Assembly (NCBI RefSeq): GCF_014641595.1
Contig: NZ_BMIA01000001.1
Location: forward strand, 868,001 to 932,000
DNA from: Dyadobacter endophyticus
GTDB lineage: Bacteria > Bacteroidota > Bacteroidia > Cytophagales > Spirosomataceae
DNA length: 64,000 nucleotides
Direction of reading: 5' to 3'
Position 1 is the stretch's first letter. Each line of letters starts with the position of its first letter. A program made the translations under genes and the position numbers. The notes under the pieces are model-generated. The model searched no databases. It was not told the origin of the DNA and saw nothing but the letters and a program-made list of their open reading frames with translations. Below are positions 50,088-58,294 of the stretch, one piece after another.

Positions 50088-50915
50088 TCAGGATATCAAG
50101 TGTATTGAAATTAAAAGGACGATAACGCGGTACAAAACCCAGGTGGCGGTTGGCAAATAGCCTAATCCAAGTAATTTACACCTGCGAAGGTGTTCCCGGA
50201 TCATCAGGAATAGCACTGGTAAAAAGCATAATCCGGCAATGTACCATCCTGTTCTGAACCAAACGCAAAGGAGGGTGGAAATCAGAAATATTAATGCACC
50301 GGCCAGTGAGATGGTCATTAAATTGCCAAGATAATCCCACATTTTGTCCTTCCGGTAAAGAAAAATCACCGAGGCTTGGAGGAGAATATGTCCGGCATTG
50401 ATGGCCAACTCCCGGCTTATCGCGCCTTCGGGGTAAATTCCCGCCAAAAGCCAAGGGAAAGCGCCCAGTATACAGGACGTTACCACCCATGCAAATACCA
50501 GCCACGCAACACGATATTTAATATTGAAAGACGGCTGATACCCAAATTGTTTTTTAGAAACCTGCGCCGGGACGATCACACGGCGGTTGTAGGAAACGAA
50601 TGCATAAGCTTTGCGGGCCAGCCACAGAAACGGTTTCCAGCCAAGCAACGGCGCAAAGAAAGGCGTGGCGTTCCCGCATACTTTCAGCAGGCTATCGACA
50701 CCGTAGGTCACTTCACCTGTGGCCTGGTTCACCAGGGCGATTTCGTTGACGGCCCGCTGCCAATCGAGATTGGGGCAGGCTGCATCGGTATATTGCTGGT
50801 ATGCCTCGCGACCATTGGCGTCCAGCACTCCGGTGCGGACAAATGCGCGGGTGTACAGGTTGCACATCGGACATTCGGCATCGTAAAGAATGAGGTGGTT
50901 GTGTAGTGTTTTCAT
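50088..50915 (-). CDS. DCC (DUF393) thiol-disulfide protein with membrane domain
   Basis: A 275-aa protein. Residues 1-120 are a DUF393 domain with the D-x-x-C-P-x-C motif (LYDAECPMCNLYTRAF, Cys15 and Cys18), a thioredoxin-like fold. Residues about 132-275 contain four or five hydrophobic helices, so the protein is membrane-anchored. It follows the GbsR/MarR gene by 56 bases, and both are probably expressed from the palindromic operator-promoter at 51483-51533. Substrate unknown. Confidence 0.8.
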   Translation of the reverse strand: MKTLHNHLILYDAECPMCNLYTRAFVRTGVLDANGREAYQQYTDAACPNLDWQRAVNEIALVNQATGEVTYGVDSLLKVCGNATPFFAPLLGWKPFLWLARKAYAFVSYNRRVIVPAQVSKKQFGYQPSFNIKYRVAWLVFAWVVTSCILGAFPWLLAGIYPEGAISRELAINAGHILLQASVIFLYRKDKMWDYLGNLMTISLAGALIFLISTLLCVWFRTGWYIAGLCFLPVLFLMIREHLRRCKLLGLGYLPTATWVLYRVIVLLISIHLIS

Positions 50916-50971
50916 TTGTATTGTATATTTTGAATTTTCAGAAAAAAATGAAAGTTTGCTTCAAAAAAATA

Positions 50972-51478
50972 TTACTTGAACATTTTGAAAATACCACCCC
51001 AAAACCAGTTCTCTTCCGCACCGAGCATGGTTTCAAGGGTTTTGTCGACGTTCTTAGCCAGTTTGTTGATGTCCGTAACCGACTTGTTAAATGTGGCGAA
51101 TTCCGGGTCCCTGTCGTCGCCGGTAACCTTTGACAGCTCATCAAGAACCTTGATAACCGGTTCCAACTCACGCTTGCGACGTTCTTTGGCCACTTGTTTT
51201 GCGATGTTCCATACGTCTTTATCGGCAAAGAAGTACTCTTTTCTTTCGCCCGGTTTATGCTGTTTTTCGATCAAACCCCATCCGATCAGGTCGCGGAGGG
51301 TCATATTGGCATTACCTCGGGAAATGCGCAATGTTTCCATAATTTCCTCGGTCGTAAGCGGGTCAGGGGAGATCAGAAGCAACGCATGAACCTGGGCCAT
51401 GGTGCGGTTAATGCCCCATTCAGAACCTAGTTTGCCCCATGATTCGATAAATTTCCTTTTCGCTTCTTCGAGTTCCAT
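50972..51478 (-). CDS. GbsR/MarR-family transcriptional regulator
   Basis: A 168-aa regulator of the GbsR type (a long MarR variant). It starts ELEEAKRKFIESWGKLGSEWGINRTMAQVHA (as two motifs, 2-32), with the winged helix DPLTTEEIMETLRISRGNANMTLRDLIGWGLI (about 38-69) and a charged helical tail from KRELEPVIKVLDELSK. GbsR proteins repress osmoprotectant genes in other phyla; here the controlled neighbour is the DCC gene. A perfect 38-bp palindrome lies 17 bases upstream of the start and overlaps the promoter, the picture of autoregulation. Confidence 0.9.
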   Translation of the reverse strand: MELEEAKRKFIESWGKLGSEWGINRTMAQVHALLLISPDPLTTEEIMETLRISRGNANMTLRDLIGWGLIEKQHKPGERKEYFFADKDVWNIAKQVAKERRKRELEPVIKVLDELSKVTGDDRDPEFATFNKSVTDINKLAKNVDKTLETMLGAEENWFWGGIFKMFK

Positions 51479-51482
51479 ATTT

Positions 51483-51512
51483 CAAAGGTAGCAATGTATT
51501 TAAACTTTCAAA
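51483..51512 (-). promoter_or_regulatory. Promoter of the GbsR/MarR gene, near-leaderless
   Basis: Minus strand: TTTG (complement of 51509-51512), 18 bases, then a perfect TACCTTTG (complement of 51483-51490). The -7 element ends four bases before the ATG at 51478, so the transcript would start at or next to the start codon. Confidence 0.65.
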
Positions 51513-51533
51513 ACTTTTTGAAAGTTTAAATAC
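51496..51533. promoter_or_regulatory. Perfect 38-bp palindrome, likely GbsR/MarR operator
   Basis: The arms GTATTTAAACTTTCAAAA (51496-51513) and TTTTGAAAGTTTAAATAC (51516-51533) match at all 18 positions around CT. The -33 element of the regulator's promoter lies inside the left arm, so binding would block transcription. The divergent sugar dehydrogenase gene starts 115 bases away and could also be affected. Confidence 0.75.
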
Positions 51534-51601
51534 TCAACATTGATGTGATGCCGGTTATTACCGCCGCGGGAGTAAATCCGAAATGCATTTGACTTGTAAA
51601 G

Positions 51602-51620
51602 CCGGCAGGAAATCTGCCGG
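51602..51620 (+). other. Leader hairpin before the sugar dehydrogenase gene
   Basis: CCGGCAG / CTGCCGG with loop GAAAT, followed by CCCTTTTA, 27 bases before the ATG at 51648. It may be an mRNA leader structure or a weak terminator. Confidence 0.35.
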
Positions 51621-51647
51621 TCCCTTTTACGTCAAATCTGATACGCC

Positions 51648-52826
51648 ATGAAACGTTTCATCCAAAGCAGCCTGGCAGGCTTTGCGCTATTGGTTACCTG
51701 TAATGCATCGAGGCCACATGAGCCTCGCCAGGACACAGCGGCGGCCGTGAAGGTCGTGGAGGCTTTCCCCAGGTTGCATTTCAATAATCCTGTCGACCTC
51801 ACCCATGCGAACGATGGTACGGACCGCCTGTTCGTGCTGGAACACGAAGGAACGATCCGGGTTTTTGAAAACGCGGCAACAACCGGGGCGTCCAAGGAGT
51901 TTCTGAATATCAAGAAGCTGGTCAGTTATGGCGGTGAAGCCGGCCTGTTAGGCATCGCTTTTCACCCCGATTATAAGCGTAATGGTTATTTTTTTCTAAA
52001 CTACACCACCAAGGTTTCAGGAAAGCTGGAAACGGCCATTGTCCGTTATCAGGTGAGTGGCAAGGACCCCAACCGCGCTGACCCGGCCACTGCAACGGTG
52101 CTTTTCACATTCGACCAGCCTTACGACAACCATAATGGGGGCGCTGTCAAATTCGGGAAGGACGGCTACCTCTATATTTCGACGGGTGACGGCGGAAGCT
52201 GGGGCGACCCAAGCAACAACGGCCAAAACAAAAGTGCCTGGCTGGGCAAGATCCTGAGGGTGGATGTAAACAGCAAAACGAAGGGGAATTATGGAATCCC
52301 GGCCGATAACCCGTTTGCGGGGAATAAGGAGGAGTTCAGGGAGGAAGTATATGCCTATGGCTTGCGTAACCCGTGGCGAATCAGTTTCGACGAGACCACC
52401 AACACGCTCTGGGCAGGTGATGTAGGGCAAAACAAGCGGGAGGAGATCGATATCATCGTTAAAGGAGGCAACTACGGGTGGCGGTTGAAGGAAAGTGTGG
52501 ATTGTTACAATCCCAAAAGCGACTGCGGCACCGAGGGGCTTATCGATCCCGTTCTGGACCTGCCGCAGGCTAATGGTGAACACTCCATTACAGGCGGATA
52601 TGTATACCGCGGCAAAGCGGTGCCGGCGCTGGAAGGCAAATACGTATTCGGAGACTACGTGAGCGGACGGCTTTTTGCTTTGGAAACCAGAGACGGCAAA
52701 GCCATACAAAACAGTGTGATTGCCGAAGGGGTAGGGCAAATATCCGCCTTCGGGACCGATCAGTCGAATGAACTTTATATCTGCAATTACACTACCGGCA
52801 AGATCATGAAACTGGCCAGGCCCTGA
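51648..52826 (+). CDS. PQQ-dependent sugar dehydrogenase (GSDH family), lipoprotein
   Basis: A 392-aa protein with a lipoprotein leader (Cys18 in LLVTCNA), then a six-bladed propeller of the glucose/sorbosone dehydrogenase family. Conserved segments are VDLTHANDGTDRLFVLEHEG (about 50-69), YDNHNGGAVKFGKDGYLYISTGDGG (about 159-183), YGLRNPWRISFD (about 236-247), WAGDVGQNKREEIDII and the ITGGYVYRGK segment. It probably oxidises aldoses in the periplasm with PQQ, as the soluble aldose sugar dehydrogenase does. The electron acceptor is unknown; no cytochrome domain is attached. Confidence 0.88.
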   Translation: MKRFIQSSLAGFALLVTCNASRPHEPRQDTAAAVKVVEAFPRLHFNNPVDLTHANDGTDRLFVLEHEGTIRVFENAATTGASKEFLNIKKLVSYGGEAGLLGIAFHPDYKRNGYFFLNYTTKVSGKLETAIVRYQVSGKDPNRADPATATVLFTFDQPYDNHNGGAVKFGKDGYLYISTGDGGSWGDPSNNGQNKSAWLGKILRVDVNSKTKGNYGIPADNPFAGNKEEFREEVYAYGLRNPWRISFDETTNTLWAGDVGQNKREEIDIIVKGGNYGWRLKESVDCYNPKSDCGTEGLIDPVLDLPQANGEHSITGGYVYRGKAVPALEGKYVFGDYVSGRLFALETRDGKAIQNSVIAEGVGQISAFGTDQSNELYICNYTTGKIMKLARP

Positions 52827-52850
52827 CGATTTTCGCAAGATCCGTTAGTG

Positions 52851-54776
52851 TTATCTGTGCGCGGTGGCAGCCTGGCCGAAAACCCGGTCCAGAAAACCGT
52901 GGATGGTGGCCAGCGTAGGTTCGAACCACGGGTCGAAAAACATGAAAGTATGTGGAGCGTCGGCGAAAGTCCGGACTTCGCTGTATGTGCCGAATGTATT
53001 CAGCTTTTTGATAAAATCCTCCCTGCCCGCGTGCATACGGTCTACTGAGCTGTTGATAAACAGAAACGGAGGGGTTCTTGCGCTCACGTGCGTAAGAGGA
53101 GAGGCTTCATTCCATAAATCGGGCCGCTCGGCTTTGGGATACCCAAACCAATAGGTGGCAGCGGAAATCGATTTAGAATCGTCACCCTCACCCGATTCGG
53201 GGTGAATGAAAGCCAGCGTGCCGTCGATGTCGATTACCGCCTGAACGGCGCTGGAAGCGTCTTGTTCGCGGTCTATGCCCTCAAATTTGGGATCGCCATT
53301 GGTCGCACCGACAAATGCCGCGAGTTCTCCGCCGGCCGAAAAGCCCAGAATGGCGATGCGGGCTGTATCGATGCCGGGGGCGGTGGAGCGAATCCAGCGT
53401 ACGGCAGCTTTCAGGTCATGCACTGCGGCAGGGTAGAGGGCGTGGGTGGAGAGGCGGTAATCGGCTGTGATACATACGTACCCTTTGGCTGCCAGCTTGC
53501 GCGCGAGCGTGTTGTTGTGCGTGCGGTCGCCCGAGCGCCAGCCTCCGCCATGCACCATCAATACCGCAGGTTGCGGCGTTTTTCCCTTTCTCTTAGGCCT
53601 GTAAATGTCCAAAAGCAGCTTTTTCCCGTCAGGCGTCGTGCGGTAAAGTACATTCCTGATGACCTGGATCGAGGCGGGTAGAGTGGAGTCAGCCATGCGG
53701 ACATTCGGGTGGCGGGTGATCTCGTGCCGGTAGGAGCCTTTCACCGAAAAGCTGGTGTCGGGGATGCCCGAAGGCTGTAAACGCAATTTTTTGCCCGGTA
53801 CCCAACCGGAAAGAATGTTTTCGAGCGTGTATTTTTCCCTATGGCGCGCAGTGAGCTGTATCGACCACGCTGCTCGCGCGTCCGCATTGGCGCCCGGGCC
53901 GGTGCTGTTGTATTCGGCGTAGAATACGGTCTTTTCCTTTTCGGGGAACATATTGTCGCCCTTCCACGGGTCCCAGCCTTCTTTTACGATATGGCTCCCC
54001 ATTTCCGTGTCGATAAAAACGGTTTTGGCAAACGGCCGCCAAGGCCGGCCCAGGTATACTTTGGTTGCTTCATCGTTGGCCGTTAGTTTACAATTGAAAA
54101 AAACATAACCATACGCTTGCTCGCGGGTGGTGGAGGCGGCGGTAATGTACGAGTTGGTGAGGCTACGGATGGTGCAATTCTGAAAAACGGCTGTTGCTTC
54201 ACCAAAAATGAAATCGGTAGTACCGGTAATGAGACAGTCCTTGTAAAAATTCCTGCCGTCTTTGGAGGTGTACAACGTGTCCTGGTTGCCCAGGATCCGG
54301 CAATTGTAGACCTCGATCCGGTCGCCCTCGGTGGCCAGCGCTACGGCCTGGCCGACGCGTCCCGCAGTATTTTCGATGGTAAGGTTTTGCAGGGTGCAGT
54401 CGTTGGCTTGCACCAGTACCGTGTAGGATGTGTAGGTACTGAATTTTGCATTGCCTGTAAAATCACGGTTAGGGAAATCCTTGCCAGAATAGTCATTGTT
54501 GCTAATAACGGTATGCTCAGCGCTCTCGCCGATAAGCGTAATGTTCTTTTTCCAGGCAGGTATCACGAGCTTTTCGCGATACGTTCCGCTTTTCACGTTT
54601 ATTGTGGCGCGTACCTGCGAATGGTCGCGCACGGCATTGACGGCCTCCTGGATTGTCCTGAAATCGCCGCTTCCATCCTGTGCGACAGTGAATTGCTGCT
54701 CAACGGCTTGTACCTGCGCATAAACGTGCAGGTGGAGGAGCAGCCAGGCCAGCAGGAGACCGATTTTCTTTGACAT
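52851..54776 (-). CDS. Fusion of pectinesterase and alpha/beta-hydrolase
   Basis: A 641-aa secreted protein with a signal peptide (1-20, ending VYAQ). Residues about 26-335 are a CE8 pectin methylesterase: GNQDTLY (163-169, Gln165 and Asp166), DFIFG (188-192, catalytic Asp188) and GRPW (243-246, Arg244, Trp246). Residues about 370-637 are an alpha/beta hydrolase of the BD-FAE/acetylesterase kind: oxyanion HGGGW (409-413), nucleophile Ser480 in GFSAGG, Asp579 in SSVDRMH and His609 in DAPHTFM. All residues of both sites appear intact. The start at 54776 opens the signal peptide; the longer frame to 54866 would put 30 residues before it. The two activities suggest combined removal of methyl and acetyl groups from pectin. 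Confidence 0.9.
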   Translation of the reverse strand: MSKKIGLLLAWLLLHLHVYAQVQAVEQQFTVAQDGSGDFRTIQEAVNAVRDHSQVRATINVKSGTYREKLVIPAWKKNITLIGESAEHTVISNNDYSGKDFPNRDFTGNAKFSTYTSYTVLVQANDCTLQNLTIENTAGRVGQAVALATEGDRIEVYNCRILGNQDTLYTSKDGRNFYKDCLITGTTDFIFGEATAVFQNCTIRSLTNSYITAASTTREQAYGYVFFNCKLTANDEATKVYLGRPWRPFAKTVFIDTEMGSHIVKEGWDPWKGDNMFPEKEKTVFYAEYNSTGPGANADARAAWSIQLTARHREKYTLENILSGWVPGKKLRLQPSGIPDTSFSVKGSYRHEITRHPNVRMADSTLPASIQVIRNVLYRTTPDGKKLLLDIYRPKRKGKTPQPAVLMVHGGGWRSGDRTHNNTLARKLAAKGYVCITADYRLSTHALYPAAVHDLKAAVRWIRSTAPGIDTARIAILGFSAGGELAAFVGATNGDPKFEGIDREQDASSAVQAVIDIDGTLAFIHPESGEGDDSKSISAATYWFGYPKAERPDLWNEASPLTHVSARTPPFLFINSSVDRMHAGREDFIKKLNTFGTYSEVRTFADAPHTFMFFDPWFEPTLATIHGFLDRVFGQAATAHR

Positions 54777-54905
54777 ATTCAACGGGTTTGCTTTTATCAA
54801 TACAGTCAGCGAAGGTACCGCTACACCGCAAAGTTTTTTTAATATTATTTTATTATTATTTTTCATTTATATTGTTCTAAATGATTGAAATCATTTTACA
54901 ACCTA

Positions 54906-55577
54906 ATGGAAACCCTGATCGTTTTCGCCCTCTATTTATATTCGCATTTATGGTTTGACCTGCATAAAACGCAGTATTATGCAGTGGAGGAGGGCCGTTT
55001 TTTTGCTTTGCCAAAATCGAACGAATTGATCCCGTTGCAAAATCCGGATACATTATTTCTGGATGCGGCTGTCTTTCATGCCAGTAACGAAGTGAGGAGA
55101 CAGCATGGTTTGCCGGCATTTCAATATGATCCCGGTTTATATCTGGCCTCGTCAGGACATGCCACCTCGATGGTGTACCGCATGTTTTTTAATCATACTA
55201 ATCCGTACAGTCCCTACGAACGTACCGCTCAGCGGCGGGTTGAATTGTATACTAAAAGATTTAAACGTATCGGCGAAAATATAGGAAAATATCAGACAGT
55301 TGTAAGTGGTGATTTCATGATCGCACGATGGAACCGCCGTCAGAACCAATATGAGTTTTTAAATGAAAGCGATAATAAGCCCTGCATTCCGTTCACCTAC
55401 GCGGCCTATGCAAGATTTGTAGTGGAGCAATGGATGGCTTCGCTGCCGCACCGCAATAATCTGTTGAATCCCGCTTATACTTACCTGGGTTGCGCTGCGA
55501 GGTTGTCGCCGGAACCCTATCTGCATAAAAAAGCCCCTTACGCAAGTCTGGTTCAGAACTTCGGCGGCGAGCGTTAA
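54906..55577 (+). CDS. CAP-superfamily protein
   Basis: A 223-aa protein with an N-terminal hydrophobic segment (about 2-18) that is a signal or anchor, then a CAP (SCP/PR1) domain at about 45-220. The signature histidines and glutamate are visible: SGHATSMVYRMFFNHTNPYS (about 86-105), RIGENIGKY (about 126-134) and LPHRNNLLNPAYTYLGCAA (about 185-203), which is the usual order of the CAP cleft. Bacterial CAP proteins have unknown roles, possibly lipid or peptidoglycan binding. The start at 54906 (METLIVF) is preferred to 54885. Confidence 0.82.
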   Translation: METLIVFALYLYSHLWFDLHKTQYYAVEEGRFFALPKSNELIPLQNPDTLFLDAAVFHASNEVRRQHGLPAFQYDPGLYLASSGHATSMVYRMFFNHTNPYSPYERTAQRRVELYTKRFKRIGENIGKYQTVVSGDFMIARWNRRQNQYEFLNESDNKPCIPFTYAAYARFVVEQWMASLPHRNNLLNPAYTYLGCAARLSPEPYLHKKAPYASLVQNFGGER

Positions 55578-55841
55578 ATTTTCTCTTTTCTTCTTTCAAG
55601 CCACAATTATATTAAAGAATGCAACACCGCTAAATAAATGGGTGTCCGTTTATTTAAATGGATATGCTCGCTAATCGTATTGATGTTGAGATAAGTAGCA
55701 TGCCATCAACGTATATGCATTAAAATTGACTTTGTACCTGGTAGGTTCCGTTAATTTTTTGTTTGCTAACTTTAATATTTTTTTAATTTCTATTCTGCTG
55801 CCATTTTCCGGTTCGGAATCGAAACATCAACTAGCTGCTCA
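55578..55841. other. Gap upstream of the acyltransferase gene
   Basis: About 264 bases, AT-rich, no gene. TTTG at 55731-55734 followed after 17 bases by TAATTTTT (55752-55759) is one mismatch from a promoter. Confidence 0.35.
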
Positions 55842-57044
55842 ATGATAGAAAATTTTACCAGACCCAGGAAAAACGTCGCAAAAACTACTGAACGTATTTT
55901 CGGATTAGATCTCATGCGTGCCGTATCGATCCTGATGGTTTTCCTTTCTCATTCGATGGCATTGAACCCCCTCGATCGTTATTTTCCATTCGGCTGGCTG
56001 GGGCTTGGTGTAGAGGCTTTTTTTGTGCTAAGCGGCTTCCTGATCGGACGCATTATATTACGGACTGTGCTGCAACCCGGGATTTCCTGGGAGGCAGTGA
56101 AAGTTTTTTGGGTAAACCGATGGCTGCGGACTTTACCAGCGTATTTGCTTGCAATTGCCATTTACTATTGCTTTTATTCCGATATGCGCAACATTATTTT
56201 TTATGTGTTTTTTGCGCAAAATCTGCTTACTCCCGCTCAGGGCTTTTTCCCACATTCATGGAGCCTGGCAGTCGAAGAATGGTTTTATTTGACCTTCCCT
56301 TTGGTATTACTTGCCGTTGCCGCCATATGGGGAAACCGCGGTAGCCGGTACCGCATTTACTTGACAACGATTGGCGTTTTTATCTTCACCGGGCTTGTTA
56401 CAAAGTCCATTTACCACTGGATGTACCATCAGGACTTGTTTACGTATTTTTTGAATAAAGGCCTATTGATGCCCAGCTGGAAGACTTTTGTCCCGCCTAC
56501 TGGTGACTGGGACAGCATGCGCAAAATGGTCGTGTTCCGAATCGATGCGATTGCTTACGGCTGCCTTGTGGCCTATATTCTCGAAAAGGGTAATATGGCG
56601 TACAAATCTCGGGTGTGGTTATTTGCAGTGGGTGGTATGCTGCTGCTGCTGTGCTTTGAGATTATCCAGCATACGATCGCTGGCAGTAAGATCAATTATC
56701 TTGTAGATGTGCTATTGCTGCCGATGTTTTGTCTTACTTTCGCGCTGATGTTGCCTTATGCAATTTCATGCCCGCGTCCGGGAAATACGTTGGTGAAAGT
56801 CGTTACAAATGTGAGCCAGACGTCCTATTCTTTCTACCTGATGCATTTCCTGGTTTTAGACTTTGTCATTAAGTGGTATGAAAAGAGTGAGGCGGCTGGT
56901 TCGGGTTGGCAATGGTTGTTTTTTTTAGGAACATATATTTTTATTTATTTCATAGCTTATTTAATGTACAAATTCGTAGAATTGCCGTTTATGAATTACA
57001 GAAAAAAACTATTCCCGAATTCTGTGCACGTAAGCAGGTCATGA
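55842..57044 (+). CDS. Membrane acyltransferase (OafA/Acyltransferase 3)
   Basis: A 400-aa inner-membrane protein with about ten spans. The start of the domain is RIFGLDLMRAVSILMVFLSHSM (as two parts, 18-39), with the catalytic-type arginine and histidine, then WLGLGVEAFFVLSGFLIGRI (about 52-71) and HSWSLAVEEWFYLTFPL (about 144-160), all hallmarks of acyltransferase 3. Such proteins O-acetylate surface polysaccharides. Its stop overlaps the ATG of the serine hydrolase (ATGA), so both are made together, an acylating and a deacylating activity in one unit. Confidence 0.88.
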   Translation: MIENFTRPRKNVAKTTERIFGLDLMRAVSILMVFLSHSMALNPLDRYFPFGWLGLGVEAFFVLSGFLIGRIILRTVLQPGISWEAVKVFWVNRWLRTLPAYLLAIAIYYCFYSDMRNIIFYVFFAQNLLTPAQGFFPHSWSLAVEEWFYLTFPLVLLAVAAIWGNRGSRYRIYLTTIGVFIFTGLVTKSIYHWMYHQDLFTYFLNKGLLMPSWKTFVPPTGDWDSMRKMVVFRIDAIAYGCLVAYILEKGNMAYKSRVWLFAVGGMLLLLCFEIIQHTIAGSKINYLVDVLLLPMFCLTFALMLPYAISCPRPGNTLVKVVTNVSQTSYSFYLMHFLVLDFVIKWYEKSEAAGSGWQWLFFLGTYIFIYFIAYLMYKFVELPFMNYRKKLFPNSVHVSRS

Positions 57045-58189
57045 AACAAATTTTTACACTACTATTAATTCTTACGACAGTATTTTCCTGCGGACAGAAA
57101 AATACGCCCCAGCCATTGCCCGAAGACCCTGACGATGGTGTCGATACCGGGTGCAAAACTTGCCCCGGAAGTGGTTTTTCTCAACTCGATTCTACGCCCA
57201 TTCCTATCGCCGACCGCGATATCAGAAGCATTTTCTTCAAGGACGGGCAGGCAGGCAATTTACCCGATCTTTCTCCCTACAAATACCGCAACCGTCTGGA
57301 TTTCTATAACTTCCTGAAATCGCATTCAAAAGATTACGATAACAACCTGATGGTGTACATCGGTCGTCGGGATACGACAGAGTTCTGTTTCCGGATGGGG
57401 CAATACAATGCAGATACCAGACTGCCGATCATGTCCGCCTCGAAAGCGGTTACGGCGGCGGTGATCATGAGTATTGTAGAATCGGGCAAACTGACGCTGG
57501 ACGACAAAGTGAGTAAATACATTCCTTCTTTCAACAACGAGAAAAAGGACATTACGCTCAGGCAGTTGATGTCCCATACTTCGGGTATTTTGGTGGAATC
57601 GCGGTTCGACAGCCGAAGTGACCTTACCCTCGCGCAGAATGTAGACAGTATCGCCCTTCGCACACAATTGCTTTTTGCGCCCGGCAAGCAGGCCCAGTAC
57701 GGGAGTGTCGCCTATGCCGTAGTGGCACGGGTTGCGGAGGTCGTCGAGAAGAAGACCTGGGCGCAGATCTTCCAGGAACGGGTAGGGGTTAAATGCGGCA
57801 TGAAGGACGTCGTATATAGCCCCGGCCATCCTTTGAACCCCGAACCGGGCTACGGTATCGAGTGCTCGATGAACGAGTACCTGCGTTTTTTGACTATGAT
57901 CTACAACAAAGGGACATACAACGGCGTGCGTGTTTTGAAGGAGGAGTCGATCGCCATTATGGAGCAGGATAACAGCAACAAAGTCGATCCTACCTACGGG
58001 CTGGGGTTGTTCCGGTACGAAATCCAGAACGGGGTATCTACCGAAGTGGCCTGCCTGAGCGCACGCGGCGTCCACGCGTGGGTGAACCGGTCGAAGAATT
58101 TCTATGGGTTGATCTTCACCCAGGCAGGTTTCGAGAAAACAATATTGACAAACCTGGCCTTCCGGGACCTGGTGAGAAGGAAGATGTGA
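57041..58189 (+). CDS. Serine hydrolase lipoprotein (beta-lactamase class C-like)
   Basis: A 382-aa lipoprotein (Cys17 in TVFSCGQ), with a proline/aspartate-rich linker (about 22-35) and a penicillin-binding-type hydrolase domain at about 60-375. The S-x-x-K motif is S132-A-S-K135, followed by the Y-x-N position as Y220-G-S in place of the usual asparagine. The C-terminal GVHAWVNRS supplies the third motif region. Members act as esterases or D-peptidases. The start at 57041 is chosen because it makes a proper lipoprotein leader and overlaps the previous stop by ATGA. Confidence 0.85.
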   Translation: MKQIFTLLLILTTVFSCGQKNTPQPLPEDPDDGVDTGCKTCPGSGFSQLDSTPIPIADRDIRSIFFKDGQAGNLPDLSPYKYRNRLDFYNFLKSHSKDYDNNLMVYIGRRDTTEFCFRMGQYNADTRLPIMSASKAVTAAVIMSIVESGKLTLDDKVSKYIPSFNNEKKDITLRQLMSHTSGILVESRFDSRSDLTLAQNVDSIALRTQLLFAPGKQAQYGSVAYAVVARVAEVVEKKTWAQIFQERVGVKCGMKDVVYSPGHPLNPEPGYGIECSMNEYLRFLTMIYNKGTYNGVRVLKEESIAIMEQDNSNKVDPTYGLGLFRYEIQNGVSTEVACLSARGVHAWVNRSKNFYGLIFTQAGFEKTILTNLAFRDLVRRKM

Positions 58190-58221
58190 CGTTTGAGTGT
58201 ACATGATGGTGGTACAGTGCC

Positions 58222-58243
58222 GCAAACCCCGCGTTGCGGGTTT
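58222..58243 (+). terminator. Hairpin after the serine hydrolase gene
   Basis: CAAACCCCGC / GCGGGTTTG with a bulge, about 33 bases after the stop codon. No clear T run follows, so this may be a weak terminator or a REP-type palindrome. Confidence 0.4.
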
Positions 58244-58294
58244 GTAAACCCAAGTAAAATGGTGGGATAAGTATGTAAATTAGTATCCAACCTT

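Noticed and set aside
57326..58225. 299-codon minus-strand frame opposite the serine hydrolase
   Set aside because: Antisense to a conserved lipoprotein with an intact SxxK motif; no domain seen.
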